In this document: positions 50,800 to 60,939 of the stretch, piece by piece | Layout: each line of letters starts with the position of its first letter | Numbering within the stretch: position 1 is the first letter of the stretch | NCBI RefSeq assembly: GCF_024723735.1 | Contig: NZ_JANQDU010000001.1 | Location: 248,001-312,000 of the forward strand | Direction of reading: 5' to 3' | Length of the DNA: 64,000 nt | DNA from: Frigidibacter sp. ROC022 | Lineage (GTDB): Bacteria > Pseudomonadota > Alphaproteobacteria > Rhodobacterales > Rhodobacteraceae | Translations under genes and position numbers: made by a program | Notes under the pieces: model-generated | Told to the model about the DNA's origin: nothing | The model's database searches: none | Seen by the model: only the letters and a program-made list of their open reading frames with translations

Positions 50800-51675
50800 T
50801 CAGCGCAGCGCCGGGATGGCGTAGGTCGGCGACAGCTCGTGTCGGGCCAGCCAGGCGTCGAGCATCGCCGGGTCCGGTTGTTCCGGGTCGGGGCCGAACT
50901 CGCTCGCGGCGATGCCTCCGGTGATGAACAGCGTGTCCAGCCCCTCGCCGATGCCGCCCTTCACGTCGGTCAGGAGCCCGTCGCCGAGGCAGAGGATGTC
51001 GTTGCTGGGCGCATATCCCGACGTCACCAGCCGGGCGCGGGCCAGGTCGTAGATCGGCGGATGCGGCTTGCCGCAATAGATCGCCTCGCCGCCCATCTCT
51101 TCGTAGAGCTGCGCGATGGCGCCGGCGCAATAGACCCGGGTGTCGCCCATGTCGACGACGATATCAGGGTTGGTGCAGAGCAGTTTCAGCCCGCGCGTCT
51201 TGGCAAACAGCAGGGTCGGCCGGTAATCCTCGGGCGTTTCGCAGCGGTCGTCGAACAGGCCGGTGCAGACCACGCCTTCGGCGTCGTCCAGCTCCACCCG
51301 TTCGATCCCCGAGGCATCCAGCCCGTCGCTGGTGTCGGTGAAGAAGCTGGCGTCCTTGTCGGGGCCGAGGTGATAGACCTTCTGGCCGACCGCGCCGCGG
51401 ATCATCGCGGCCCGCGAGGCATCGCCGGACGAGACGACAAGGTCCCAGGCATCCTCGGGCACCCCGATCCGTGCCAGCTGCTCGATGACCGCCGACGAGG
51501 GGCGCGGCGCATTGGTCACCAGCACCACCTGCTTGCCGGTCGCCCTGTATTGCTGCAGGGCGGCGACCGCCTGCGGAAAGGGGGCCACGCCGTTGTGCAG
51601 GCAGCCCCAGAGGTCGCAGAAAAGCGCGTCGTAGCGCCCGGAAATCTCGGCGAGCGAGGCGATGATCTGGGTCAT
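50800..51675 (-). CDS. HAD-superfamily hydrolase of the TIGR01459 type
   Basis: 291-residue HAD IIA-type hydrolase. Motif I with the nucleophilic Asp is YDALFCDLWGCLHNG, motif II VVLVTNAPRPSS, and the motif III/IV region YCGKPHPPIYDLARARL and ILCLGDGLLTDVKGGIGEGLDTLFITGG. Substrate unknown; relatives dephosphorylate sugar or nucleotide phosphates. Followed by a dispersed repeat copy. Confidence 0.87.
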   Translation of the reverse strand: MTQIIASLAEISGRYDALFCDLWGCLHNGVAPFPQAVAALQQYRATGKQVVLVTNAPRPSSAVIEQLARIGVPEDAWDLVVSSGDASRAAMIRGAVGQKVYHLGPDKDASFFTDTSDGLDASGIERVELDDAEGVVCTGLFDDRCETPEDYRPTLLFAKTRGLKLLCTNPDIVVDMGDTRVYCAGAIAQLYEEMGGEAIYCGKPHPPIYDLARARLVTSGYAPSNDILCLGDGLLTDVKGGIGEGLDTLFITGGIAASEFGPDPEQPDPAMLDAWLARHELSPTYAIPALR

Positions 51676-51693
51676 GGGGCGCCTTTCACGGAT

Positions 51694-52614
51694 TCAGAGC
51701 TTGAGGTTCGGGATGATCTGTTTCTTCCGGCTCATGATGCCGGGCAGAACCACGGTATCGCCGCTGACCGTCGCGCCAAAGCTCTTCTCGGCAATGGTCT
51801 TGACCAGATCATTGGGGACCAGCAGCGTGGCTTCCTCGTTCAGGATGTCGACGACGAACAGCAGCACCTGATCGGCGCCGTCTTCCTGGGCGACGCCCGG
51901 CATCGCGGCCATCAGCGCGTCCTTGCGGTCCAGCACCATCTGCGGCGCGGTGGTTTCCAGCACCGAGACCCGCAGGGTCTTGTCGCCGATCGAGAATTCC
52001 TTCGAATCCATCCGCAGCAGTTCGGCATCCGAGAAGGCGCCGACATCGGACTTGGCGGCGAACATCTCGGCGGCATAGGCCGGAATCTCGATCCCGAGGT
52101 CGGCGGCCAGTTCCTCGGCCAGCTTGCGGTCCTGATCGGTGGTGGTGGGCGAGCGGAACTCCAGCGTGTCCGACAGGATGCAGGACAGCATCGCGCCCTT
52201 GATCCCGCGCGACATCTTGGCGGCATGCGGGCCCATCAGGTTGTGCATCACCGTTGCGGTGCAGGCCAGGGGCTTGATCGTCACGTCGATCGGACCCTTG
52301 GTTTCAAGCCCGCCGACCAGCTTGTGGTGGTCGATGATCTGCAGGATGTCGGCCTCGTTGATGGCTTCAGGCAGTTCGGCGGGGTTGTTGGTATCGACGA
52401 TCACCACCTTGTCGCCGGGCGCCACCGTGTCGATGATCTGCGGTTTCGGCAGGTCCCATTTCTTCAGCACGAAGGCGGCTTCGGTGTTCGGCTCGCCCAG
52501 CAGGAACGCCTCGGCCGGCTGTTTGCGGTGTTCGCTCAGATACCAGGCCCAGATGATCGGCGAGCCGGTGGAATCGGTGTCGGGGGATTTGTGGCCGAAG
52601 ACCTTGATCGTCAT
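51694..52614 (-). CDS. ppaC: Manganese-dependent inorganic pyrophosphatase
   Basis: 306-residue family II pyrophosphatase of the DHH superfamily. Metal-binding motifs: FGHKSPDTDSTGSPI at the N terminus, VVIVDTNN, ILQIIDHHKLVGG (DHH) and TATVMHNLMG; the C-terminal DHHA2-type domain has RVSVLETT and a basic end SRKKQIIPNLKL for phosphate binding. Hydrolyses PPi, pulling biosynthesis forward. The ATG at 52614 starts the family N terminus MTIKVFGHKSPDTD. Confidence 0.94.
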   Translation of the reverse strand: MTIKVFGHKSPDTDSTGSPIIWAWYLSEHRKQPAEAFLLGEPNTEAAFVLKKWDLPKPQIIDTVAPGDKVVIVDTNNPAELPEAINEADILQIIDHHKLVGGLETKGPIDVTIKPLACTATVMHNLMGPHAAKMSRGIKGAMLSCILSDTLEFRSPTTTDQDRKLAEELAADLGIEIPAYAAEMFAAKSDVGAFSDAELLRMDSKEFSIGDKTLRVSVLETTAPQMVLDRKDALMAAMPGVAQEDGADQVLLFVVDILNEEATLLVPNDLVKTIAEKSFGATVSGDTVVLPGIMSRKKQIIPNLKL

Positions 52615-52721
52615 GTTCCGTGCCTTTCGGGAATGCTGTGTCGCGGGCCTTATAGGCAAGGCCGCGGGACGGGGAAAGGGGGCGGCTTTCCGCGGCGCAC
52701 GGGCTGGCCTAGATTGGGGCG

Positions 52722-53393
52722 ATGAAGCGCGAGACCGATCTCTATCCTCCCCTGAAAGCCTGGTTCGAGGCGCGAGGCGCCGAGGTCAAGGCCGAGATCG
52801 GGGCCGCGGATCTGGTTGCGGTCGGCCTGGGGGACGACCCGGTGGTGGTCGAGATGAAGCTGCGCTTCTCGCTGGCGCTCTATCATCAGGCGCTGGACCG
52901 GCTGCGGATGACGCCGCTGGTCTATATCGCCGTGGTCCGGCCCGAGGGGGCGCGGGCGCGGCGGATGCTGTCCGAGAACGGCGCGATGTGCCGCCGGCTG
53001 GGCCTGGGTCTGCTGACGGTGCGGGCGCGCGACCGGCTGGTGGAATGCCATCTGGAGCCGGGGGCGCCGCTGCCCCGCGCCTCGAAGGCCCGGCGCAGGA
53101 AGCTGGAGGCGGAATTCGCCCGGCGGGTCGGTGATCCGAACGAAGGCGGCGCGACCCGGCACGGGCTGGTGACCGGCTATCGGCAGGATGCCCTGCGCTG
53201 CGCCGCCTATCTGGCGGAATACGGGCCCTCGCGCGGGGCGGCAGTCAAGCGCGATACCGGGGTGCCGGTGGCGACACGGATCATGGCCGACAACCACTAT
53301 GGCTGGTTCCAGAGGGTCCGGCCCGGAACCTATGAGCTGACCGAGGCCGGGCGGCGCGGGTTGGCCGATTGGGACGGCGCATTGCCCGGATAG
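52722..53393 (+). CDS. DUF2161 family protein
   Basis: 223-residue cytoplasmic protein matching DUF2161, annotated as a phosphodiesterase-like family. An N-terminal nuclease-like core (LYPPLKAWFEARGAEVKAEIGAADLVAVGLGDDPVVVEMKLRFSLALYHQALDRL) has the D-x-E-x-K pattern (DPVVVEMKL) of PD-(D/E)xK nucleases. The C-terminal winged-helix-like end (GWFQRVRPGTYELTEAGRRGLADW) could bind DNA. Nuclease activity is inferred from the motif. Divergent from ppaC. Confidence 0.75.
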   Translation: MKRETDLYPPLKAWFEARGAEVKAEIGAADLVAVGLGDDPVVVEMKLRFSLALYHQALDRLRMTPLVYIAVVRPEGARARRMLSENGAMCRRLGLGLLTVRARDRLVECHLEPGAPLPRASKARRRKLEAEFARRVGDPNEGGATRHGLVTGYRQDALRCAAYLAEYGPSRGAAVKRDTGVPVATRIMADNHYGWFQRVRPGTYELTEAGRRGLADWDGALPG

Positions 53394-53464
53394 GGTTTCG
53401 GCCGGCCCGGTCCGGGGCTAGGGTCCGGCCGCGATCAGCAACGCGATCAAGAAGGAGACGAGCA

Positions 53465-54292
53465 ATGCAGAATCCAGCATGTCAGGCGGGAAATCTGGCC
53501 GTGGTGACAGGCGGCGCGGCGGGGATCGGGCTGGCGGCGGCCTGCCGGTTCGGTGCCCTGGGAATGCGGGTGGCGCTGCTCGATCTCGGAGCCGAACGCC
53601 TGGAGGCGGGCGCAAGCGCGGTGCGGGCGGCTGGCGCCCCCGAGGTCACGGTGCACGAGGTCGACGTGACCGACAGCGCGGCCCTGGAACAGGCGGCGGA
53701 CGGGCTCGGCCCGGTTTCGGTGCTGATGGCCAATGCGGGCATCCAGCCGGGCAGTTCGCTCTTCGGTCCGGCCGAGGAATGGGAGCGGGTGCTCGACGTC
53801 AATCTCGGCGGGGTGATCCGCACGGTGCGGGCTTTCGTGCCGGGCATGATCGCGGCGGGCCGCGACGGGGCGGTGATCGTCACCGGTTCGAAACAGGGCA
53901 TCACCACCCCGCCGGGCGACCCGGCCTACAATGTCTCGAAATCCGGGGTGAAGACCTTCACCGAGGCGCTGGAGCACGACCTGCGCAACCGCGAGGGCAA
54001 CAGGATCACCGCGCATCTGCTGATCCCCGGGTTCGTCTACACCGACCTGACCCGCAAGGGCCGGACCGAGAAACCCTCGGGTGCCTGGACCCCGGAGCAG
54101 ACGGCGGCGTTCATGATGGACAGCCTCGAACGTGGCGATTTCTATATTCTCTGCCCCGACAATGACGTGGACCGGGCGCTGGACGAAAAGCGGATCGCCT
54201 GGGCGGCCGGGGACATCATCGAGAACCGGCCACCGCTCAGCCGCTGGCACAAGGATTACGCCGAGGCCTTCGCGGCGTTCCTCAAGAGCTGA
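53465..54292 (+). CDS. Short-chain dehydrogenase/reductase
   Basis: 275-residue NAD(P)-dependent oxidoreductase. TGGAAGIGLA is the cofactor glycine motif (residues 15-24), DVTDSAALEQ the adenine-site strand, NAGIQ, the catalytic Ser in IVTGSKQG, and the Tyr-x-x-x-Lys in AYNVSKSGVKTF. The dinucleotide-binding strand ends with ALLDLGAERL, hinting NAD(H). Substrate unknown. Preceded by AAGGAG at its ATG. Confidence 0.87.
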   Translation: MQNPACQAGNLAVVTGGAAGIGLAAACRFGALGMRVALLDLGAERLEAGASAVRAAGAPEVTVHEVDVTDSAALEQAADGLGPVSVLMANAGIQPGSSLFGPAEEWERVLDVNLGGVIRTVRAFVPGMIAAGRDGAVIVTGSKQGITTPPGDPAYNVSKSGVKTFTEALEHDLRNREGNRITAHLLIPGFVYTDLTRKGRTEKPSGAWTPEQTAAFMMDSLERGDFYILCPDNDVDRALDEKRIAWAAGDIIENRPPLSRWHKDYAEAFAAFLKS

Positions 54293-54412
54293 GGCCGGGC
54301 CTCCGGATGACGCGAACCGGGGCGCCGGCTTGCCGGCGGCCCGAACTCGGGTATTGACGCCAGTGCCATCGACGCCGCCTTCCCGGCAAATGGGGCAACG
54401 CCTGTCCGGCGG

Positions 54413-55168
54413 TCAGCCGTAGAACTTCGGCGCCAGGGTGATCTGCTGCCACTGGCCCGGCGAATGGCCGTAGATCACCATCCCGAGGGATTCCTTGGCC
54501 AGGTCAAGCAGACGGTCGGCGCTGGCATTGGCCAGGGCGTCGTCCGCCGCGTTCTCGAAGCCGTTCATCACCTCGTCGAACCGCGAAATCGCGTCGCCGG
54601 TCAGGATGACAGGGCCGGTCTCGGGCAGGATCAGCAAGGCGGACAGGTGGCCCAGCGTGTGGCCCGGGGTCTCGATCAGGATCAGCCCCTCGCAGATCTC
54701 GACGTCCTCGTCGATCAGCCGGTAATCCGCCTCGGGCCACTCCATCGGCCGGGCATCGCCGTGATAGAGCGGGCGTGGATTGCTGCGCTCGGTGCGGGTC
54801 ATCACGATCGGTGCATGGGTGACCTCGGCCAGCCCGCCGACATGGTCGATATGCGAATGGCTGAGGATCGTCAGGTCGATATCGGCAGGGGTCAGGCCGA
54901 TCAGCGCCAGTTGCCCGGCCAGCAGGTTCCGCGGCTCCAGCCGCAGCACCTCGCAGGTGGCGCTGAGCCCGTCGCGCTCGGCGCAGCCTTCGGTATCGAC
55001 GGCATAGCCGGGCGGGAAGCCGGTGTCGAAAAGGATGTTCTTGCCGTCCTCTGTCTGCAGCAGGAAGCCCGGAACACCGATGTCGCGCGGGCCGGAATGG
55101 ACCCGCAACAGGCCGAAATCGAGAACGTAAAGCCGGGTGATCTTGCCGAATGTGGGAAACGGGGTCAT
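54413..55168 (-). CDS. Metallo-beta-lactamase hydrolase, N-acyl homoserine lactonase-like
   Basis: 251-residue protein with the lactonase-type metal motif SHSHIDHVGG near residue 110, then PLYHGDARPMEWPEADY, TPGHTLGHLSALLIL, ILTGDAISRFDEVMN and IYGHSPGQWQQ. The layout of an N-terminal beta region (LYVLDFGLLRVHSG, LFDTGFPPGYAVD) before the metal motif matches AiiA/AttM-type quorum-quenching lactonases, though the substrate could be another ester. The ATG at 55168 was chosen; the upstream in-frame residues are unlike the family. Confidence 0.78.
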   Translation of the reverse strand: MTPFPTFGKITRLYVLDFGLLRVHSGPRDIGVPGFLLQTEDGKNILFDTGFPPGYAVDTEGCAERDGLSATCEVLRLEPRNLLAGQLALIGLTPADIDLTILSHSHIDHVGGLAEVTHAPIVMTRTERSNPRPLYHGDARPMEWPEADYRLIDEDVEICEGLILIETPGHTLGHLSALLILPETGPVILTGDAISRFDEVMNGFENAADDALANASADRLLDLAKESLGMVIYGHSPGQWQQITLAPKFYG

Positions 55169-55241
55169 GCCGGTCCTCTTGCTTGGTCGGGGGAAGCATA
55201 GCGCCGCGTCGGAGCGTGTCAGCCCCCCGAGTCCGATCCGT

Positions 55242-55271
55242 GGCACCGGCGGGGTTCGGCCCGCCGGTGCC
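55242..55271 (-). other. Strong 12-bp perfect hairpin between the small basic gene and the lactonase-like gene
   Basis: GGCACCGGCGGG (55242-55253) pairs perfectly with CCCGCCGGTGCC (55260-55271), loop GTTCGG. No T-tract on either strand, so it may be an RNA-stability or attenuation hairpin rather than an intrinsic terminator. Confidence 0.5.
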
Positions 55272-55279
55272 GGTCGGTC

Positions 55280-55498
55280 TCAGCCGTTTCGGCCCGGAAC
55301 CCGGCCCGGTTTCGGCTTCGGCATCTGGGCGCGGCCGGGGCCGCCGCGCAGGTCGGCCTTGCTGCTGCCGAAGCGGGGACCGTGCCCCCCGGGCCGAGGT
55401 TTCGCCGGTTTCGGCAGAATGATCTTTGCCGGTCCCGGTCTGGCCGCCTTGGCGCGGTTTCCGGAGCCGGCGGGCGGGTTCGGTTTGAAGTCGGGCAT
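55280..55498 (-). CDS. Small basic Pro/Gly/Lys-rich protein, unknown
   Basis: 72 residues, strongly basic and proline/glycine-rich, with KIILPKPAKPRPGGHGPRFG as a typical stretch and no hydrophobic segment. The ATG at 55498 is preceded by AGGAG with good spacing, which is the main support. It may bind nucleic acid. No family recognised. Upstream there is a perfect palindrome (55519-55540). It is separated from the lactonase-like gene by the 12-bp hairpin. Confidence 0.55.
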   Translation of the reverse strand: MPDFKPNPPAGSGNRAKAARPGPAKIILPKPAKPRPGGHGPRFGSSKADLRGGPGRAQMPKPKPGRVPGRNG

Positions 55499-55518
55499 GT
55501 GATGCTCCTGTTCTGAAG

Positions 55519-55540
55519 GGATTTGAAATCGGTCAAATCC
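55519..55540 (-). promoter_or_regulatory. Perfect palindrome upstream of the small basic gene
   Basis: GGATTTGA (55519-55526) and TCAAATCC (55533-55540) with 6 bp between them, 21 bp before the ATG at 55498. Position and symmetry suit an operator or an mRNA hairpin before the ribosome site. Confidence 0.45.
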
Positions 55541-55732
55541 GCTTGCGGAACCGGGTGCGCTGCAACGCGCGGCACTGCCCCATGTGGCTGGACAGATCAA
55601 CGCCCCTTGCGGGCGGGATGTTCGGTCATGGCCGGGAAGCAGAAGAGTTACCGAGGGCTGGAGCTGCGTCCGTGCCGGGCTGCCGCGACCGAAGTCGGAG
55701 CAGGGGCTGACACCGCAAGCGGGCTGGCATCC

Positions 55733-55762
55733 TTAGCGAATGCGCGCGGCCATCCAGTCCAT
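55733..55762 (-). other. Nine-codon open frame with a perfect Shine-Dalgarno
   Basis: On the minus strand AGGAGG (55771-55776), 8 bp, ATG, then MDWMAARIR and TAA. The next annotated gene on that strand is the small basic protein 235 bp on. It may be a leader peptide, a remnant, or chance. Confidence 0.3.
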
Positions 55763-56083
55763 GTCGGTATCCTCCTGAAACGTGGCGGGAGCCTACCTCC
55801 TACCCAGCCGCCGCGCAAGCTGCGCCGGTTCCGGCGCCGGCATCCGGGGCGCCGCCGGCTCTACAGAGGTGGATCGAGAAGGAAATGGTCGGGAACCGGA
55901 ACAGGAGCCGCGCCGGAGTGACAAGGCCCCGACGAGGACCGCGCGACCCGGTTTTGGGCGGTTTCCAGGGTGATGAGGCCTTTCAGGTAAGGAATTCCAG
56001 TCCGCGATGGCCGTAATTCGGGGTTTCCAGGTCACGGATGCTTGAGGATACTGGCCCCATTGGAACAAGCCCTGAGGGATCAC

Positions 56084-57640
56084 ATGGTCAAGCTCTCCGC
56101 CCCGGTCGGCATGTCGCCCCGCAAAGGCGAAGGTGCTCCTGTCAAGAACGCCCCGAAAGACGTGGAAACCCTGCGGCTGGCGCTTCGCGCCAACAAGCTG
56201 ATGGTGCCGGAGGGGCAAAAGGTCGATGCCGGTCTGATCAAGGCGATCAACGCCGCGCAGACCAAGGCGGGGTTCAAGAATCCCGACAGTGTCGTCGATC
56301 CCGACGGCAAGACCTGGAAATGGCTGGCACCGAAATACGAGGCCGCCGAGAAGGCCGCCGCGAAGGTGACGCTCTACAAGGTCGTCTATCGCGACAAGGA
56401 ATGCATGCTGACCAAGAGCCAGCTCGACAAGCTGCGGGCCGAGGTCTTTGGCAATCTCCAGGGTTACTTGAAGTCGCTGCTGTCCAGCCACAAGACCAAC
56501 ATGCGGATATATCAGGATTACCTTGATACCGCGATGCTCAAGGACGGTTACCTGAACGCCGTCACCCAGGTCATCATCATCAAGGCCGGCGGCGTGAAGA
56601 TGCCGGACAACAAGAAGGCCCTCGACGCGATCAAGGCGGCCGGCGCGCTGGAACGGGCGATGGCGTCCAAGGACCTTGAAAAGCTCGACAAGGCCCTGCC
56701 GGAAGCGGAAAAGAAGATCAACGCGTTCTCGGCGGATGTCGCGCGGTTCCTCAAGGAATTCACCGGCTCGGCGCAGACGACGGGGGATGTGCTCAGCGTC
56801 ACCTCGGCGGTCTGCTTCGGCATCGTGGGCGCATTGGCGACGCCGGCGCTGGTCACCGGGCTGGGCGTGTCGGCACTGTCGGCGACCCTGATCTCGGGCG
56901 GCGGCGTGGCGGTGCTGCAATCGGCCAGCAAGGAACTGGGCAAGCACGCCAGCGGCCAGAAGGTCACGCTGTTCGACAGCGTCAAGGCCGTTGTCATCGA
57001 CGGTACGATCGGGGTGGCAACCGCCGGGATCGCGTCGAAGCTCCCGCTGGGTTTTGTCGGCAAGATGGCCAAGCGGGTCGCCCCTTCCGTTGCCAAGCAG
57101 TTGACCGGCGTCGGTGTCGCCGAGGTCGAGAAAATCCTGGTCAAATACATGACCACCACCGGCGAGGAGGTCATCAAGTCCGCCTGTAGCGAGGCTTTGG
57201 CGCTGCTCGGCAAGACGCTCAAGAGCGGCAAGGCACCGACCGAAAAGGACCTGGAAGACGCGGTGCAGAAGATCCTCGTCACCCTGCTGACGGCAGGGAT
57301 CGGCAAGCGGCTTGGCGGGTTCCAGAAGAAATGGGCGATGGACAATCGCAAGCTGCTGGAAGGCAAGATCTTCCCGGATGTGCTGAAGAAGATCGCCAAG
57401 TCGAACGAGCTGCCCCCGGTCATCAAGGCCAAGGTCTGGGCCGACGTCATGTCGAAGGTCTCGGGCGAACTGATGACGACCGGCACCTCGAAGGTGATCG
57501 ACAAGATGAAGGGCGACGAAAGCGCCGACGCCTTGTCCAAGCTGGCATCCAAGGAAATCGAGAAGGATGCGAAGATCCGCAAGCTGATCGAAGTCGAGAT
57601 GACCCGGGCCCTGAAAAAGCAGAAGGTCGAGGTAAAGTAG
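56084..57640 (+). CDS. Unrecognised 518-residue protein with peptidoglycan-binding-like N terminus and central hydrophobic region
   Basis: I do not recognise a family. The ATG at 56084 has GAGGGA 6 bp upstream; the open frame reaches 14 codons further. Residues 1-70 (LRLALRANKLMVPEGQKVDAGLIKAINAAQTKAGF, then WKWLAPKYEA) recall a peptidoglycan-binding-like three-helix unit. A helical, Lys/Glu-rich stretch follows, then a hydrophobic region at about 235-280 (VLSVTSAVCFGIVGALATPALVTGLGVSALSATLISGGGVAVL) able to form one or two membrane helices, and a Lys-rich helical C terminus. No signal peptide. This resembles the build of pore-forming effectors or scaffold proteins, but that is impression only. 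Lys-rich, slightly lower GC than its neighbours. Isolated between the small-gene region and groES. Confidence 0.6.
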   Translation: MVKLSAPVGMSPRKGEGAPVKNAPKDVETLRLALRANKLMVPEGQKVDAGLIKAINAAQTKAGFKNPDSVVDPDGKTWKWLAPKYEAAEKAAAKVTLYKVVYRDKECMLTKSQLDKLRAEVFGNLQGYLKSLLSSHKTNMRIYQDYLDTAMLKDGYLNAVTQVIIIKAGGVKMPDNKKALDAIKAAGALERAMASKDLEKLDKALPEAEKKINAFSADVARFLKEFTGSAQTTGDVLSVTSAVCFGIVGALATPALVTGLGVSALSATLISGGGVAVLQSASKELGKHASGQKVTLFDSVKAVVIDGTIGVATAGIASKLPLGFVGKMAKRVAPSVAKQLTGVGVAEVEKILVKYMTTTGEEVIKSACSEALALLGKTLKSGKAPTEKDLEDAVQKILVTLLTAGIGKRLGGFQKKWAMDNRKLLEGKIFPDVLKKIAKSNELPPVIKAKVWADVMSKVSGELMTTGTSKVIDKMKGDESADALSKLASKEIEKDAKIRKLIEVEMTRALKKQKVEVK

Positions 57641-57862
57641 GGCGGCGACTGGCGGGCGGTCGGCCTGTCGGACGCCGCGCTCCTTTCGCGCGGGCCGGTC
57701 CTGGTGGCACGTTTCCGCCCGTTCCCGCCAGGGGCAGGCGGCGGTCCCGGCCGGATGATCCTGGCCGGGGGACTCGCGCCCGGGTGCTGCAGGCTGTATG
57801 GAGCCGTTGCGCGGGCGTCCCGACTCGTCAGACCTGCCCTGCCGAATTTCCTTCAGCGGTGG
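57641..57862. other. Intergenic, nothing clear
   Basis: 222 bp between the 518-residue gene and the groE promoter. No gene, strong hairpin or repeat was recognised. Confidence 0.5.
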
Positions 57863-57891
57863 TTGACAGCCCCTCGGGCACTCTCTATCTC
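57863..57891 (+). promoter_or_regulatory. groESL promoter
   Basis: TTGACA (57863-57868), 17-bp spacer, TATCTC (57886-57891), directly before the CIRCE operator, as expected for an HrcA-controlled housekeeping promoter. Confidence 0.75.
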
Positions 57892-57898
57892 CCCACCG

Positions 57899-57925
57899 TT
57901 AGCACTCCCCCCGGGTGAGTGCTAA
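57899..57925 (+). promoter_or_regulatory. CIRCE operator (HrcA-binding site)
   Basis: TTAGCACTC (57899-57907), 9-bp spacer, GAGTGCTAA (57917-57925): a perfect CIRCE. HrcA bound here represses groESL until heat or misfolded protein titrates GroEL. Located 56 bp before groES. Confidence 0.97.
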
Positions 57926-57981
57926 CAGTCCCTCAGGGGGCATGGGAGATAACCGGACAGATTCCGAAGGAGTGTTCCAAG

Positions 57982-58269
57982 ATGGCATTCACACCGCTGC
58001 ATGACCGTGTGCTGGTAAAGCGCGTGGAAGGTGAAGAGAAGACCAAAGGCGGCCTGATCATCCCCGACAGCGCCAAAGAAAAGCCCGCCGAGGGCGAAGT
58101 CGTTGCGGTTGGCGAAGGTGCCCGCAAGGACTCGGGCGAGCTGATTGCACCGTCGGTCAAGAAAGGCGACCGTGTCCTGTTCGGCAAATGGTCGGGCACC
58201 GAGGTGACGCTCGACGGTGAAGAGCTGCTGATCATGAAGGAAAGCGACATTCTCGGCATTATCGCCTGA
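57982..58269 (+). CDS. groES: Co-chaperonin GroES
   Basis: 95-residue lid of the GroEL chamber. Begins [37 protein letters not shown] with the mobile loop, then [39 protein letters not shown] precedes the ATG at 57982. Co-transcribed with groEL 63 bp downstream under CIRCE control. Confidence 0.98.
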   Translation: MAFTPLHDRVLVKRVEGEEKTKGGLIIPDSAKEKPAEGEVVAVGEGARKDSGELIAPSVKKGDRVLFGKWSGTEVTLDGEELLIMKESDILGIIA

Positions 58270-58308
58270 GACTTGTCGCCCGGCGCGCAAGGCCGCGCCT
58301 GCCCATGA

Positions 58309-59991
<1,683 letters not shown>

Positions 59992-60020
59992 TGCCGACCG
60001 CTCAGGTCTGAAGACAGGGG

Positions 60021-60047
60021 AGGGGCGTCCGGAAGGGCGCCCCTTCT
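60021..60047 (+). terminator. Terminator of groESL
   Basis: Stem AGGGGCG (60021-60027) with CGCCCCT (60038-60044), loop of ten bases, followed by TCTC. About 30 bp after the groEL stop. Confidence 0.65.
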
Positions 60048-60140
60048 CGCATCCGGGCGCGGGCGTCGCCGCACGGGCAGCTTCCCTAAGGCGCGGTCGC
60101 GGGGTAGGCCGGGTGGGATCGGTCATCCTGGGAGGGGTTC

Positions 60141-60893
60141 ATGCCTGCCATTGCACTCGTCATCGGCGCTAGCCGGGGCATCGGGCGCTCGATCGCGGTG
60201 AACCTGGGCCGCGCCGGGGTCGATGTGATCCTGACCTATCTGGGCAACGCCGCGGCGGCAGAGGAAGTCGTGTCCGAGATCGAGGCCGCGGGCCGGCGCG
60301 CCGCGGCGCTGCAACTCGACACCGGCGCCGCGGGAGACTTGCCGGCATTCGTCGCCAGGGTCGATGCGGTGCTGGGCAACTGGGGTTCCGGGCGGATCGA
60401 CTACCTCGTCAACAATGCAGGGGTCGGGTTGATCAGACCCTTTGCCGAGACCAGCGCCGCCGATCTCGACCGGATGACCGAGGTGCTGTGGAAGGGCCCC
60501 TATCGGCTGACCCAGCAACTTGCGCCCCGACTCGCGGACGGCGGGCGCATTCTGATGATCACCTCGCGCACTGCTCGCAAGACCAAGCCGGGGATGAGCG
60601 TCTATGGCCCCTTGAAGGCGGCGGTCGAGGCACTGGTGCCCTATCTCGCGGCCGAACTCGGCCCGCGCCGGATCACCGTCAATGCCGTCGCGCCGGGGGC
60701 GGTGGCGACCGATTTCAACGGCGGTCGGCTGCGCGATGACTCCACCGCCAACGCCCGGACCGCCGCAACAACCGCCTTGGGCCGGGTCGCCGAGGCCGGG
60801 GACATCGGCGGCGCGGTCGCCGATCTGCTCACCGGACGGTTCCACTGGATGACCGGCGAACGGATCGAACTGTCGGGCGGCCAGGGCCTCTAG
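60141..60893 (+). CDS. Short-chain dehydrogenase/reductase (3-oxoacyl-ACP reductase-like)
   Basis: 250-residue oxidoreductase. VIGASRGIGRSIA is the NAD(P) motif, DYLVNNAGVG follows, the catalytic Ser is in LMITSRTARK, and the Tyr-x-x-x-Lys in SVYGPLKAAVEAL. The C-terminal ITVNAVAPGAVATDFNGG and ELSGGQGL close the fold. In fatty-acid or acetoacetyl-type families; substrate unknown. Different from the SDR at 53465. Confidence 0.85.
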   Translation: MPAIALVIGASRGIGRSIAVNLGRAGVDVILTYLGNAAAAEEVVSEIEAAGRRAAALQLDTGAAGDLPAFVARVDAVLGNWGSGRIDYLVNNAGVGLIRPFAETSAADLDRMTEVLWKGPYRLTQQLAPRLADGGRILMITSRTARKTKPGMSVYGPLKAAVEALVPYLAAELGPRRITVNAVAPGAVATDFNGGRLRDDSTANARTAATTALGRVAEAGDIGGAVADLLTGRFHWMTGERIELSGGQGL

Positions 60894-60939
60894 CGGGGTC
60901 CGTCTTGTCTTCGCGGCGCGGCAGCCGTAGGGGGGAAGA

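Larger units (their letters stand above)
55499..56083. other. 585-bp intergenic region with palindrome, nine-codon frame and short direct repeats
   Basis: No convincing normal-sized gene: the open frames here lack ribosome sites and family resemblance. It holds a palindrome at 55519-55540, a nine-codon frame with a strong ribosome site (55733-55762, minus), and GGTTTCCAGG repeated at 55960-55969 and 56022-56031 upstream of the 518-residue gene. Base composition is mixed. Confidence 0.6.

Noticed and set aside
55523-55921. 132-codon plus-strand frame in the small-gene region
   Set aside because: No ribosome site, Arg/Gly-rich composition of a chance high-GC frame and no family resemblance.
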